A stretch of 64,000 nucleotides of DNA from contig CM065378.1 in the NCBI GenBank assembly GCA_033060915.1, forward strand, positions 29,159,501 to 29,223,500, read 5' to 3'. Shown piece by piece: positions 1 through 11,916 of the stretch. The position numbers were made by a program, and so were the translations under genes. The first letter of the stretch is position 1, and every line of letters starts with the position of its first letter. The notes beneath the pieces were generated by a model. It was not told the origin of the DNA, did not search any database, and saw nothing but the letters and a program-made list of their open reading frames with translations. The stretch is from Euryodendron excelsum (taxonomy: Eukaryota; Streptophyta; Magnoliopsida; Ericales; Pentaphylacaceae).

Positions 1-1941
1 ACACATATTTTTAAGTTAAAGTATGAGATAACATGACTAGATTTGTACAATAAAAGTAAAATCAGTTTTCATTCCCCCTAGGCAAAATATGACTAAAAAT
101 ATAAAAAATATTTTATAAGTACTCTAAGTGTGTAAAAAGAACACCTCAAAAAAGTTTGAGCCCTATACAATCGTTTATACAAAAGTCTTAATCCTATAAA
201 ACTTAATGTTTATTTAACAACAGATAAACAAGTTACCCAAATAAAAAAAAATATAGATTAATTAATCTTAATACATTGAACAATCATCTATTAAAGTAGA
301 AATTGATTTTTTTTCAAATAGCCTTTTTATGTGTATTTGGTGGGACTTGTTGGATTGTGCACATTAGAAACTCATATATTGGTGATGTAGAAACCCACAT
401 AATATTGATTTTATTAGGTTAGGATGCATATGAAAAATACAAATAGAATTCACAGTTCACTATACAAAAATTTTATATTTTGTTGGATTAGAGATTTAGA
501 TTATACATTGCAGGGGGTGCCAATAGAATAATTTTTTGCAAAAAACCACAAACATTTCCACTTCATATAGGAGGGTTGTACAAAAACTACGGTGCCATGT
601 AGCTCTCCCCTTGCCTCTAAGATCCCTTCTAACTAATAAGATGTAACCACCTTCCTTGTGAGCTTCCTCAAATTAAATGAATCTGGTAATCTAGGAAAAA
701 AGAAATTACCGATGACATGTCAAGCAATATCCAAGACTTCCATTAGTGAAACACCGGTATCTGAAAGATTTAATATATATCTGTCCTTGTTTCTGTTCAC
801 TTACTAAACTGGTTAATTTGATTTTGTGATTTGGTAACTGAAAAATTACCCTCTCTGGAGACTGCCACTTTGACCCGTATTTGTCCGGTTAGGTTGTAGT
901 GCTTACCTGCCTTCTTTTGATTACTTTGCTTAAGCTGCATTATAAGACTTGGAAAAAGTGAAAATGGACTTTAATTGGGAATAGGAGTTTGTTGGCATTT
1001 GTAATCATGAATCCAAGTTTACAATATTTGTTAAGCAACTCTGATTGATTATTTGCTTTCGTAGAATCTAATCGACGAGTGCAAAATTTAAAGTCAAATG
1101 AACGTGTTTAGTGCTCAGGCGATCATATCAAAGCCCACAAATCCACTTTTGTCTAGACTACTGAAACGGTCAATATTATTCACCTAGCCGAAAAAAAAAA
1201 GGGTCAATATTAGTGACCTAATCGTATAATAATAAATTTATCACCATCTTTGTAAAACCCACAGTTCATAGTTACCAACTCACCCTCATTGCCTGCTTAT
1301 CCTAACCACCAAGAATAATACACGCCATCTTCAAGCGCCATACTTGTGAAGCAGGATATATATTACTGAATGCATGGCATATCTTATGGCTCATTGCATA
1401 CTATTTTACACTTCCCATTCTCAATTATCCAACCACTTTCAAGAGATTTATTTATATATATTCTTCATTCCTTGTGATCCCCAAGTTCACAATGTACTTA
1501 ACTCTTTTCTCCTTTTACTCTTGTATCTTAAGATTTGATTTTCATTAATCAATGGGAGAAATCAGGAAAACTTGAGAGAGAGAGAGAGAGAGAGAGATCT
1601 TGTGTTAGCATTTATTTTCAAACATTGACAATTCTTTGTCCGGATATTAATTCAAGGTTAGCCAAAAGCATAGCAGAATCATCAATACTCACATTGACTT
1701 GAACAAAGTGGAGGATCAGTCTAAAAATAACGGGCAAACCAGGTTTGACATGGATTCATCCTGGAGCTAAAGAGCACATTAAGAAATGGACATAATAGAT
1801 TGCTGACAAACAGAAGCTAGAGGTAACGAAATATATAAGTATATTTATGTATATATATATTTCTCTTGTTTTTTTAAAATCAATTAATTTTTAGTAAAAG
1901 CTTACATCATTATTTTTCAAATATATATAACTTGGCCCTCC
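1..1941. other. AT-rich spacer downstream of the lignan reductase gene
   Basis: No open frame with recognisable similarity is visible on either strand. The stretch contains a (GA)n microsatellite at about 1574-1597 and several A/T runs. The 3' untranslated region and polyadenylation site of the minus-strand gene ending at 1942 must lie here, but I could not fix them. Confidence 0.5.
1574..1597. repeat. (GA)n microsatellite
   Basis: An uninterrupted GA dinucleotide run of about 24 bases, read directly. Confidence 0.9.
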
Positions 1942-2634
1942 TCATAGGTAGCGCTTTAGGTATGCCTCCATGCGAGTGTATTGAACCTCTGGATAAAGCT
2001 CTGAAGCTTCTTCTCCCTCTTCTCCTATCTCAAAGTTTGTTAAGCAACCTTCATAGAAAATATGATAGAAATGCCCCACTCCAACTTGATTAGCATATTC
2101 CATGCCTGCATTAAGTAAAATAAAATATATCAATAGGAGAAAGAAATTGCAACAAGTGAGAAAGATGGTGAAAAGATATGTCTAAAGAGTCTTCAAGGAT
2201 TTGATTTTCATTTTACCTTTCATTGAAGCCAGGACGTCTTCAGCAGAGATGCTAAACTTCTCTAGGGTTCTACCTAGAAGCTTTTCCCACTTCTCAACCA
2301 ACTGCCTTTGGGTAAGGCTGTTTTCCGGTGGCCTAAAGAACACTGTTTTGTTCAGCGTACGAGGATCATCTATTGTTTTAATTGTGTACGTTGCTATATC
2401 ATCTTCGTCCAATATAATCACTGTAAACACAGATAACCCGACAAAACAATATTTGCAGGTGATGATGTGATTAATAAATAAAATTTCGGTTCTATACAAC
2501 AATTGTATCCTTGTTTGATTGCATATATGATTGTACCTTTGACGTTGCCATCTCCATATATGCCTACTTTGTCTTTGGGAGGAACGAGGGTACCCAGTTG
2601 AGAGAGGTTACCGCCAAAGTACCCGGCAAAACAG

Positions 2635-2665
<31 letters not shown>

Positions 2666-5600
2666 CCTCTTCAATTGCCTTCCTCACTACCATCTTCTCA
2701 TCAAACGTGACCTTTCCTGGTTCAAGGGCATGTCCCATTCGTGCTGGGTCGATACCAAACTCTGAAGGCAAGAAACGCTACAAAAAGTGGCACAAGAAAT
2801 TCTTAGATACAACCATTTCAGACTTAGTTATGAGATTATTTGAACACTCATATATTAAAAGAAGCCAATTATTTTTCAAGTTCTGAAGTATATGTATACA
2901 TAGGGTCATATATCTATAGAGATGTTTTGCCCTTCATGTTTAAGTTAAGGTAATGTTACACAAATAGAAATTTTACACAAAATTTTTATTCAAAATGATG
3001 TGTTCTAATTACAAGAATTGGCCTTCCCGATGGTGGCTCCAGCAGGAGACCTCATTCTCCTTTTAGTTTGTTTTCCTAACAATCTCTTGTAGTTTGGTGG
3101 CCTTTGTGCCCTATTTTTCACTATTTAAAAAAGTGATAATTTTTTATTTTAAAATAAAACACTTATTATAATAATTTTTAATTATAAAAATATTACTATT
3201 ACATTATTTTGATAAAAATTTATAATTTTTTTTTTCTAAAAATAGCATTTTCCATTAAGTTCGGATGCTGCAAGTTTCATTGTTTTGAGCAACATTATGG
3301 CAACCAACTTTAATGAGAGATTGACCGAACAGCGAATTCATCAGTAGGTAGTAGTCACTAGTCATGATATATATGAACAAGAACTACTCATATAATCAGA
3401 GAGACGTTAAAAAGCCAAACAGTTCTTTTCGATTACCTAAGCTAAAATGGAGATATTTGAAAATTCAACCAAAAAAAATGTCAATGGCCTTGACTCTCCA
3501 AAAAAGTTGATCATGTAATGAATGCTTCCTGTAATTAGCAGTCGGACCCATCAAGATAGCGTTATAATTCCGCTATGACCAAATCAAAACTTACCGCACC
3601 AGCCGATCCCTTTACTGTCTAATCTCAGATTATGAGATCGAGGGCGAACAGGATCATGTAACAGTCAAAGATGGATGTCATATCAACATAATTGATGAGT
3701 TAGTATATGGTGAGTTCATTAAAACTGAGTTATAAACTGCATCAAATTATATCTACGATTTTATTGGTAAAGAGCATCTGATGTAGATGGTACAAACCAA
3801 CCAAACTGAAATCCTCTCGCAGTACTGATTTTGATAGTCTACATGAAAACCATAAGATTCTGGCATATATCATTGTATTCCAAAAGCCTCTTTCGAAGAC
3901 TTTGCCTTTGGCTTTTTTTCAACTATATTTTGTGGTTGAATTTGTCGTTTAGTTAGAAGTAAATTTTTGAAAAAAAAAAAAACCAATCAAATTATACTGT
4001 CATTGGAAAGAATATGATTTTATAATTGATGAATTATAGGGAAACAATTTATTGCCAAAAGGGTTCCATTTGTGAGTTGGACATTGAAGATAGTAGAAAC
4101 TTCTTGTAGAAGTTAGAAGGTTGAGATTGTAAGTCAAGTAATCATGAAGTCTCATAACTGAAATATAATGGTGTTAGGTGGACTCTCTCTTTCAGTTAAA
4201 AAGAAGCCATATTAGAACAAAAAGAGAGAGAAAGGTGGAGCTGTACAGAGGAAGGTGGCATGCTCATCATGATAAAAAGTAATATTTTAAAAATCAGACC
4301 GTTGAACGAAACAAAAAAGAAGTCGGGGTCATGGGTTATTGGTTTAATCGTCGGGTCAACCATTATTGATCTGTAATATCATAATTATGTTATTAATTAT
4401 TTATTAATAATAATAAAATGTATTTTATTTGTTTACACTAGTTTTAATACTTAAAATTTAAAATTTTATCTTAAAACTTGAATCGGCCAGTTTAATTACC
4501 GATTTTAATGATCGGATCACGGTTCAACTGCAGGTTTGACTGAATTTGATCGAGTTTTGATCAAAACAAGTTTAAAGAGTTAACTGGACCATTACTTAGT
4601 CCGATTCTCTTTTTTCGGTTCAACCAGTCAATTCGGTCCAATTTTTAAAACAATGATAAAAAAGGTATGGTTTGCTTAGAAAGAGGAATCAAAAAAAAAA
4701 AAAAAAAATTGGGTCTGTCCCCCCCTTTCCCTTGAAGAGTGCAGAACATGGAAAAAAGAACGAGAAGCAAATATTTGTGATAACTTAAAATAACAGTAAA
4801 GAACAGTTTGCTCTGTTGATACTTTTTCTGCTGCAATAATTTGAAAGTATCGTCCAAAATGCATTTATATAGTTTTGCCAGGCAAGAGATTATGATGGTG
4901 ACATCTCATCCATGGAGGAATCAGAGCCACAGAAGATAACTTCAATCATTCATGCAAGTTGTACAGAACTTCAATCATTCATGCAAGTTGTATAGAAGGA
5001 ACGACAAAAGGAGAAACACATTAATGATGACTGTTGGATATCTTGTTATACCGAACCCATTTAAATTTGGAGACAATCGGTGATTTAATATAGTATTAGA
5101 GCTATGTTTCGGAGGAGGTCTCAGGCACTGTATTATGTTTATATTTGTGCACGCTTGAAGTTCCGTTTATTCACCTCTCCACATGTGAGACGGGGAAGTG
5201 TTAGGATGAGATGAAATTAAAAATGCTACTTGAAAACTTCTCCTATGTTCTACCTTCTGTTTTTGAACTTATAATTCCTTAACAATTGCAAAATTGCAGC
5301 ATGCATGGAAGCCTGGACCTTGATGAGTTTATGTAATTAAAATAGCAGTCTAAAATTATATGAAAAAAAAATAAACATCATTCTAGTTGTGCTATGTAAA
5401 GCATTTGTTACAAAAACAACAATTACAATATCATTCTTTATATAAATTTTTATGACCATACCTTGATGTTTCCGGCTTCTTTGATGGCCTCAACCAGTTT
5501 AAGCTGCATCAAAATGTTGTGGCTCCGGAAATGGACCCCGGACATGGTGCAAATGACCACATCAACTTGTTTCACAGCCTCCACAAGGCTCCGGTGATCG

Positions 5601-5791
5601 GAAAAGGAGCCTTCGATGAGGCGAGCCCCTTGCTCCTTGAAGGACAGTAAAATCTGCAGCTTCTCAATATCAAGGCCAATTTCTGGCCTCTGAAGGACAT
5701 AGGTTGGATATCCCTGGGCTAAACTTGCCTTGACAATCCTCCTACCAATATACCCAGTTCCCCCCACAACAAGAACCTTGCTCTTTGCCAT
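1942..5791 (-). CDS. Pinoresinol-lariciresinol reductase-like protein (4 exons)
   Basis: NADPH-dependent reductase of the isoflavone-reductase-like (PIP/NmrA-type SDR) family, expected to reduce pinoresinol and/or lariciresinol in cytosolic lignan biosynthesis. I place the exons at 5791-5462, 2777-2537, 2420-2217 and 2105-1942; all junctions are GT-AG. Introns fall in phase 0, 1 and 1, and the spliced frame is 939 bp, 312 aa, the usual length of the family. The Rossmann glycine motif GGTGYIG is at residues 10-16. The second exon opens RFLPSEFG, and the family's catalytic lysine falls at residue 138 in the segment FDEKMVV. The C-terminal FYHIFYEGC and ELYPEVQYT blocks are present. No stop or frameshift is seen. 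A TATA-like element lies about 40 bp upstream. Sequence alone does not separate a PLR from a pinoresinol-only reductase; phenylcoumaran benzylic ether reductase is a less likely alternative. Confidence 0.93.
2950..3252 (-). repeat. AT-rich MITE, family shared with 7.8 kb and 61.9 kb
   Basis: Read on the minus strand, 3252 to about 3130 closely matches 61887-62018 on the plus strand: it opens AAAATGCTATTTTT, passes through TTTATCAAAATAATGTAA, and ends in a TTTTATTTTAAAATAAA block. The other end (about 2953) resembles the start of a repeat at 59040. Non-autonomous, no coding capacity. Confidence 0.6.
4285..4652. repeat. MITE-like element with degenerate terminal inverted repeats
   Basis: The left end reads TTTTAAAAATCAGACC. 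The inverse complement of the right end reads TTTTAAAAATTGGACC. The inverted similarity continues in degenerate form for about 50 bases through 'gttgaac' and 'aaaaaag' blocks. The element is about 370 bp with no coding capacity. A target duplication is not clear. It sits inside the first intron of the lignan reductase gene. Confidence 0.6.
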
Positions 5792-5830
5792 GGTCTCTTG
5801 GTTTGGCCTTCAAGAGTCAGAGAAATAAGA

Positions 5831-5839
5831 CTTATATAG
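5831..5839 (-). promoter_or_regulatory. TATA-box-like element of the lignan reductase gene
   Basis: The minus strand reads CTATATAAG, 40-48 bases upstream of the start codon at 5791. Spacing would leave a short 5' untranslated region of roughly 10-20 bases. This is inferred from the motif and position only. Confidence 0.5.
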
Positions 5840-6253
5840 GGATTTGGTCTTGACTTGTGCTTCATTTCTTCATTTTATTTAATGTAGCATTTGTATAGTA
5901 TAAGTTACCCTATGGTTGGTACCTGAATCAATAAAATATGAAGTTTTATTAATTAGGGATGAAGGAGAGGGGTGATGTGGGTATACAGGTGTCCGAGATA
6001 TTGTATGCTATATATTAAGAATTAATTAGGATGATAAGTTTTGACCATTTTCTGATTCAGGAGGGGATGACATCAGTTTTTATTTTTTTAAACCAAGCTT
6101 TCAAATTAAAGTCAACATGCAAATTTTAAGAGTTGAATCTAAATCTATCAAAAACTTTCCATATAGATTATGGCAACCTAACATTTTTAAGTATGTTATT
6201 TTTTTGGGTTAAGCTTCCCGAATTTTACCTTTTTTTTTTCTTGACCTTTTTCA

Positions 6254-6420
6254 TTTATGTTGTGTTTGGATTAAAGATTTGATAATAAAAAAGAAAAAAA
6301 AAAAGAAAAAAGATGAGAAAAAAATAAAAATATTATTTCATTTTGTTCTCTTTTTCTTCATATTTTCTTTTTTCTTTTTACTTTTTCATTAATAAATTTG
6401 AATTTTAAACACAACATAAA
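6254..6420. repeat. Small MITE with perfect 14-bp terminal inverted repeats
   Basis: The left end is TTTATGTTGTGTTT and the right end is its exact inverse complement, AAACACAACATAAA, 167 bp overall. The interior is A/T homopolymer-rich with no coding capacity. Flanks allow a TWA-type or CA target duplication, but the choice is ambiguous. Confidence 0.7.
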
Positions 6421-7448
6421 CATAAGAGTTTTAATAAAGCAAATGAAAAGTTTGAAAATTTGGAGGGCCTGTCCAAATGTAACTTTTCTTTCCTTCTTTC
6501 ATTTTTTTTTCCTTTTCTTTTTTGCACTGACGATGTTCATTGATTTTCTATAAAAAGCCAATTCTTTATATAACAAAGGATGCAACAAAAGAGAAAACGT
6601 AACTTAAAAGCATATAAGATAATACGCTGAATTGTAGCAAGAAACTCTCATCTTCATCTTTCTAACAAACAAGACAAACAATATATAAAATAGAAAGTAC
6701 TGTGGACACATATGTTCTGTTTTTTTCACTCTCTCTTTTTTTATTTTATTTTAATACTATTTAATTATTTTGTTGCTTTTGATCTTTAGCAACAAGTCTA
6801 CCATAATAACATTCCAAATCCATGACTATAACAATAATGCGTATGCTCTGGTATCATTTCTTTGAAAAAAGATAACATAGCAGGCCTCAATTATTTTATT
6901 GAGATCCCAGTAGCGGCCATTTCAACCAGCAATACTGTACCTGCCCCAACACGAGATGGGGACAAAAATAAGAAACAAAAGGAAAAAGATTGAATACCTC
7001 CCCTCCACACCCACTCTCCCCTTATTTCTTTATTTATTTATTCTTTTGGGGTCATGGCTCTCACATTTATGAAGCAAGAGATGGGCAGTTAGGTGACCTA
7101 GTTTGGATTCTTATTCAACTACAAATCAATGGACATATAGCTGGAACAGTTCCAAAAACTAAGCATAAGGCCTTCAGCTTAAAATACCACCTTTGCTTTG
7201 GTTAATAGAACCTGTAAATTCTTGGTGTACATCAACTGATAAAAAAGGGTATATATATATATATTAGATGTGTTAAGAACGAATGGTAAATGACCGAAAA
7301 ATTATCCACCAACACATTATCGTTGGTTAGCACATAGCTTACCAACTACAACCCCCTTTCTATAAAAGGGAGGCTGCGAAGAGAGAAAGATATACATGAA
7401 CTTATATATTCTATTTCTAATAAAAAGAATGGCGTGCCATAGTAAAAG

Positions 7449-7472
7449 AAATATATATATATATATATATAT
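7449..7472. repeat. (TA)n microsatellite
   Basis: A continuous AT dinucleotide run, read directly. Confidence 0.85.
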
Positions 7473-7794
7473 GCATATATGTCCATAGATGGATTAACTA
7501 CGTGTAGTTAGAAAACTTGATCCTTGATAAAATTTATCGAGGTACCAAATACTGCAAGACATAGAGCCACATTAAGCAGCAATATAGTGTAAGGCTATAG
7601 GTTTGAATTGCAACAACACCAAACACGAACAAGCACGCTGAGTTTGGGACAGAATTCAGCGGATTCATAATAAAATACGCCAAGCTTTGAACTATTAAGT
7701 GCTTAATTTCCTTGGTTTGTCTTGCTCATACTCTTACGTCTCCCCATATTCCCTGCAGTCCAGCCACCACCTCGTATAAAAGATTAAGGAAAGA

Positions 7795-7900
7795 AAAATA
7801 TTATTCTTTTAAAAACTTTGTACAAAAAATTCTATTAAAATTAATAATACAACAATAAAATTATTATAATTAAAAGTCATCATAATATGCGTTTTGTTTC
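7795..7900 (+). repeat. Fragment of the AT-rich MITE family
   Basis: The block from 'ttttaaaaactttgtacaaa' through 'aaaattattataattaaaag' and 'tcatcataatatgcgttttg' is alignable by eye to 61900-62010 and to the inverse of 3130-3252. The edges are not defined. Confidence 0.5.
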
Positions 7901-8880
7901 ATTAAACCACGTACAATTATCATGGATCAATTTGAAAGGAAGATCAAAGGGTGGAAGAAACATATTCCCTTCACCATGACATATGAATTACATAGACTAT
8001 ATGTAAACCATAACCCATAAAGAAAAGAAGATCAAGAAAGGACTAATGGTCGCATGCTGTCTAACACAATTACAATGACTTGTAACTAAAAGGTCGGTTA
8101 AGTTGAAATGGGAACATCAAATATCACATAGTTTCATAAGCTTTTGTCGGCAAGAACTCCTATTGCCATCTCAGGTTGGTCATTGCATGTAATTGTAAAA
8201 CTTCTTTCTAGATTGTGGGATAAACAATTTCAAATAGGTAGTTAGTACCTAGGAATTCATGATCAGAAGTCAGAAGAACCAAACATTTTCAGCAGCATTG
8301 CACCCCCAAAAACCCAAGGGTAGGTCGAATAATTCAACTATTGCCTCCTGAAGTAAATAAAAATCATATTTTCCGCCGGGAAAATGAAAAAAGAAAAAAG
8401 AAAACAGAAATTGATAATACTGATCAGAAGATGGAAACAGATCACAGCAGAGTACTTTATGGTCCATTCTAGAAAACAAGAACCAGAATATGAAAAATAA
8501 AACTATTTGTGGTACGTAAGATGAAGATTTATTAGGAAGGCCTATTAAGTTGAATATTGCTTGTTGTGATTAGGTGAATGACAAAGCACTTCTCACTAAC
8601 CATTCCTTCTTTGGCATATGGTCGACGGTCTCAGGTGTTAGGCGGCAGACTTACCTGCCCTTCTTTTGACTACCCCACGTTAACTGCCACAGGTGGTACG
8701 GAATAACTTTGAAGCAATGCCTGATGGAGGGAACGTAGAGAGTTGGTTGACTTTTTGGAATGATGATCTTATTGCACACGCATTTCGTAAGCAGCTTGAA
8801 TTGAGGCCCAACGTTTATTGTTTTTTTTTTAAATAAAAAATAAAAAACGACATTTGTTTAAAATTTTTTTTAATTTTTTA

Positions 8881-9200
8881 AGTGAAAGCAATTAAAACCG
8901 GCCAATAAGGCGGTATAATCATAAAATAAAAGAAGATAATTAGTAAGCCTCAACGATTTATAGGCACACCCATAACTAACCCAGGTAGTAAGTGAAAGCA
9001 ATTAAAACCGGCCAATAAGGCGGAATAATCATAAAATAAAAGAAGATAATTAGTAAGCCTCAACGATTTATAGGCACGCCCAGAGGGTCAACCAGACGTT
9101 GTTTGCGGCTTATAACAAATAATAAATAATGAAAGTAATTAAAACCAGTCAATAAGACGGTATAATCATAAAATAAAAAAATATAATAAACAAGCAAATA
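8881..9200. repeat. Tandem repeat, 110-bp period, at the end of the viral element
   Basis: A unit beginning GTGAAAGCAATTAAAACC occurs at 8881 and again, nearly identical over about 90 bases, at 8991. A third, more diverged copy starts near 9131. The array lies downstream (minus-strand sense) of the second ORF of the caulimovirid-like element, so it may be that element's intergenic region. That assignment is inferred from position only. Confidence 0.75.
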
Positions 9201-9631
9201 ATTATTAAGACTAGATTTTGCAGCATTGAATCTTGAAATTGATATTGAAAATTGAAAATAAAATTACATAAACAAATTGAAAATTACATAAACAATTGAA
9301 GATTACCAGGTAATATTTGGAAATCACTGATACTTGAACTTGAGATCTTGATTACAGAAGAATTCTAGAGAGAGAGAGAGAGGTTGGATGCTAAAATTTG
9401 GCCTGCCCTCCAAATGGGAGAGTCAGTGTTTAAATAGACAGAAAAGGAAAACTGGAACTGTTGAAATAGTGCCGATTTGTCGGTTGCCAAACTGGAACTG
9501 TCGAAATAGGAACTGTCAGTGGCCGCAAGTTGTTTGTCTCTTGTGAATAGTGAACAGTGAACAGTAAAAGTTGTAGCAGTGTTGACTTTTGCTGAAATTT
9601 GTCAGAAGAGCACCGAAAGTTGATGGCTTGA

Positions 9632-10719
9632 TCAGTTGTGTGTCTGTCTTGCTTTGATCACTTCCTGTTGACTTTTGGAGCGAGTTTTGACTAGAGTGAA
9701 AATGCCAAAACAGTCATCTTCATTGTCCTGGGCAAGATCTGTGGAGGATACTTGAGAATCTTGATCTGGATTGGATGGAGAAGCCTCATCATCACTATCA
9801 GAGAGAGATGATAAGGTTTCAAGCAGGTGTTGGCGAAGCTTTTTCTTGGATTTGCCTGCAGCTAATTGAGGAATTAATTGGCTACGATTGAGGAGAAATT
9901 GGGGATTAGATGCCATAGCAATGGCTGGGTGTTGTTGGAAAAATTTGTGGACTGTTTGAGAGGTGACAGTTTGGGTAGCGGGCCAATTATCCCACCATTT
10001 AACCTGAAAGCTTCGGGCAAGATAGGAAAAGGAATTTTGAGAAATGATGGTATAGTTCCAAGCACAAATCCATGGGATGAAAAATTGAATCATAAAAGGT
10101 AAAATGCAAGGGAATTTGGATAAAGCCCGATCAGGTTTGAACTGGGTTTGATAGAGAAGGAATGCTTCATGGATAGATGGTGGAAAAATTTGAGGTACGG
10201 ACCCAAAGTGATTCCACCATAAAAAGAACCAGTTTGGAAAAATGAAAGGAAAGTCTTTTTTGAAAGTAAACATCCAAGAGTGACTGAATTTGGGATTTTG
10301 AAAGAAGAAAGTATTGAACCAGGCTTGTTGGTAATCATAATAATTGAAAGTAAGAGGGTTGTAAACTTCAGAAAAATGGCGAGGACGGAGAGGATGAGGC
10401 CCCCATTGTTCTTGGGTTAAGATTTGGTTAATGTAAACAGTAGAATAGGCAATGTGGGTTTGATCAGGATTATAATGATTTTTGAGGGAAATGGAATCAG
10501 TGTCAATGAGGATAAATTCATAAAATTGTTTGGTATGTAAAGGGGAGATTTGGAGAAAGTGTGTGTTCTGGGCAAACACTCTAGGAGGAATTTGAAATGG
10601 ATCCTCATTCCATGTTTGATTTTCCAAAAGGACAATAGTTTGTTCGCATTGAGTTTTGAGAAAATATTTAGATTTGACTATGGGGTTATTAGCCACCACA
10701 GAAGAAGAAGAAGAAGAAG

Positions 10720-10750
<31 letters not shown>

Positions 10751-11008
10751 GGGGCGAGAAGCCACCATAGAAGAAGCAGTAGAGGGGCAAGGAGCCACCA
10801 CTTGTTGTTGTTGGGGAATGGCGGTAGTTTGGGCATAAGTTTGGGATAATTGTTGAGTTTGGTCAATAAGTGTTTGGTTATACCAATCACTAGGAGACAT
10901 GGGAGGAAGTGTTTGGAGAGGAATTGGTTTCATGGCATAAGAAGCTTTAGTTTTAGGTTGAGTTTGAGCAGGAGCTTTGCTGGGATCTCGACTGGGTTTA
11001 GGAGACAT
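9632..11008 (-). CDS. Second ORF of the caulimovirid-like element, 458 aa, function unknown
   Basis: Uninterrupted frame of 458 codons. The N-terminal ~85 residues are rich in proline, lysine and glutamine. Then comes a serine run encoded by a trinucleotide repeat (plus-strand GAA, 10701-10749). A central aromatic-rich domain (about residues 110-370) has many W/F/Y residues, including YYDYQQAW, a HSWMF block and FVKWWDN-like motifs. The C-terminal ~80 residues are acidic and serine-rich (SLSDSDDEAS). I recognise this as the protein that accompanies caulimovirid-type RT in many plant genomes, but know of no assigned biochemical role. The start is set by the ATG at 11008, which overlaps the last codons of the upstream RT/RNase H frame. 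It is open while the adjacent RT is broken. Confidence 0.7.
10701..10749. repeat. (GAA)n trinucleotide repeat encoding a serine run
   Basis: About sixteen GAA units on the plus strand. In the minus-strand ORF they are read as TCT and encode a polyserine tract. Length polymorphism here would not shift the frame. Confidence 0.9.
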
Positions 11009-11916
11009 GGTGTGAATCTCCCTGTAAGAATTCTCGAGTAAGAAAATCTAAAAGTGAATTATCAGTGCCTTTAATGTAAGCGATTTTAAAATAAAAAACA
11101 GAAATAATAGCTTGCCATCGAGCAAAGATTTGCTTAGAAGCTATATTTTCTACATCTTTAAAAATAATATTTTTGGCAGCTTGACAATCAATACGAAGTA
11201 AAAATTTTTGATTTAACAAATCACTTTGAAATTTGGAAATACATAAAACAATTGCTAATAATTCCTTTTTAATAGTGCTATAATTCTTTTGAGTAAGATT
11301 CTAGGTACCCGAGGTAAACCTAACTAATTGTTCTTTGTTATTGAGGACTTGTTTAAGAATACCACCATAACCTATATCAGAGGCATCTGTTTGAACTATT
11401 TTGAAAGCAGCAGGATTGGCTAGGGTGAGACAAGGCAGGGTTTGAACGTATTGCTTAAGGGTTTGAACGGTCTTAGTATGTTCATTAGACCAAGCAAGAG
11501 GGTCTTTCTTAAGACGTTGCCTGAGAGGAGCAGCAATTTGACTTAAATTGGGATAAAAGTCAGAGACATAATTGAGACTTCCTAAAAACCTTTGCAATTG
11601 ATTTTTATCTTTGATTTCATCAGGAAATTTATTAGCAAATTGGATAGATATTTCAATAGGGGTAATTGTACCTTGATAAATATAATGTCCTAAGAACCTG
11701 ACACGAGTTTGAAATAAACTAATTTTCTTTGCAAAAAGAACTAAACCAGTATGTTTAACAATTTTGAAGAATTGTTCAAGATGTGTCCAATGTTGAATAG
11801 TAGAATTAGAAAAAATCAAAACATCATCAATATAAACAATTGTGAATTGAGAATGGGGATTGAAAATATCATTCATAATTTTTTGAAATTCAAAGGGAGC
11901 ATTTTTTAAACCGAAT
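10998..11916 (-). pseudogene. Caulimovirid-like reverse transcriptase/RNase H, 3' part, interrupted
   Basis: The frame carries the RT catalytic block YIDDVLIF, the FLGHYIYQG and QRFLGSLNYV blocks, and an RNase H start with TDASDIGYGG. An in-frame TAG at 11301-11303 stands where the family has tryptophan (GT-W-N context). Past it, the same frame continues through FLLRIDC and LLDFLTREFLQG to a stop at 10998. The upstream part of RT is missing: similarity ends near 11916, where the sequence jumps to an inverted RT piece. The fragment is therefore both truncated and carries a premature stop. Confidence 0.8.

Larger units (their letters stand above)
2778..5461 (-). other. Large first intron of the lignan reductase gene, carrying MITEs
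   Basis: This 2.7-kb intron separates exon 1 (ending GNIK) from exon 2 (starting RFLP). It contains two non-autonomous DNA-transposon-like inserts, at about 2950-3252 and 4285-4652, and otherwise AT-rich sequence. Donor is GT at 5461-5460 and acceptor AG at 2779-2778 on the minus strand. No further exon is needed for a full-length protein. Confidence 0.8.
5840..8870. other. AT-rich spacer with MITEs and microsatellites
   Basis: No coding sequence is recognised. The stretch includes a MITE at 6254-6420, a MITE fragment at about 7795-7900, and TA runs at about 7253-7264 and 7449-7472. Upstream regulatory sequence of the minus-strand gene would lie at its left edge. Confidence 0.5.

Noticed and set aside
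10550..10890. Plus- and minus-strand frames giving poly-Arg, poly-Glu or poly-Leu proteins
   Set aside because: Alternative-frame readings of the GAA repeat inside the 458-codon ORF.
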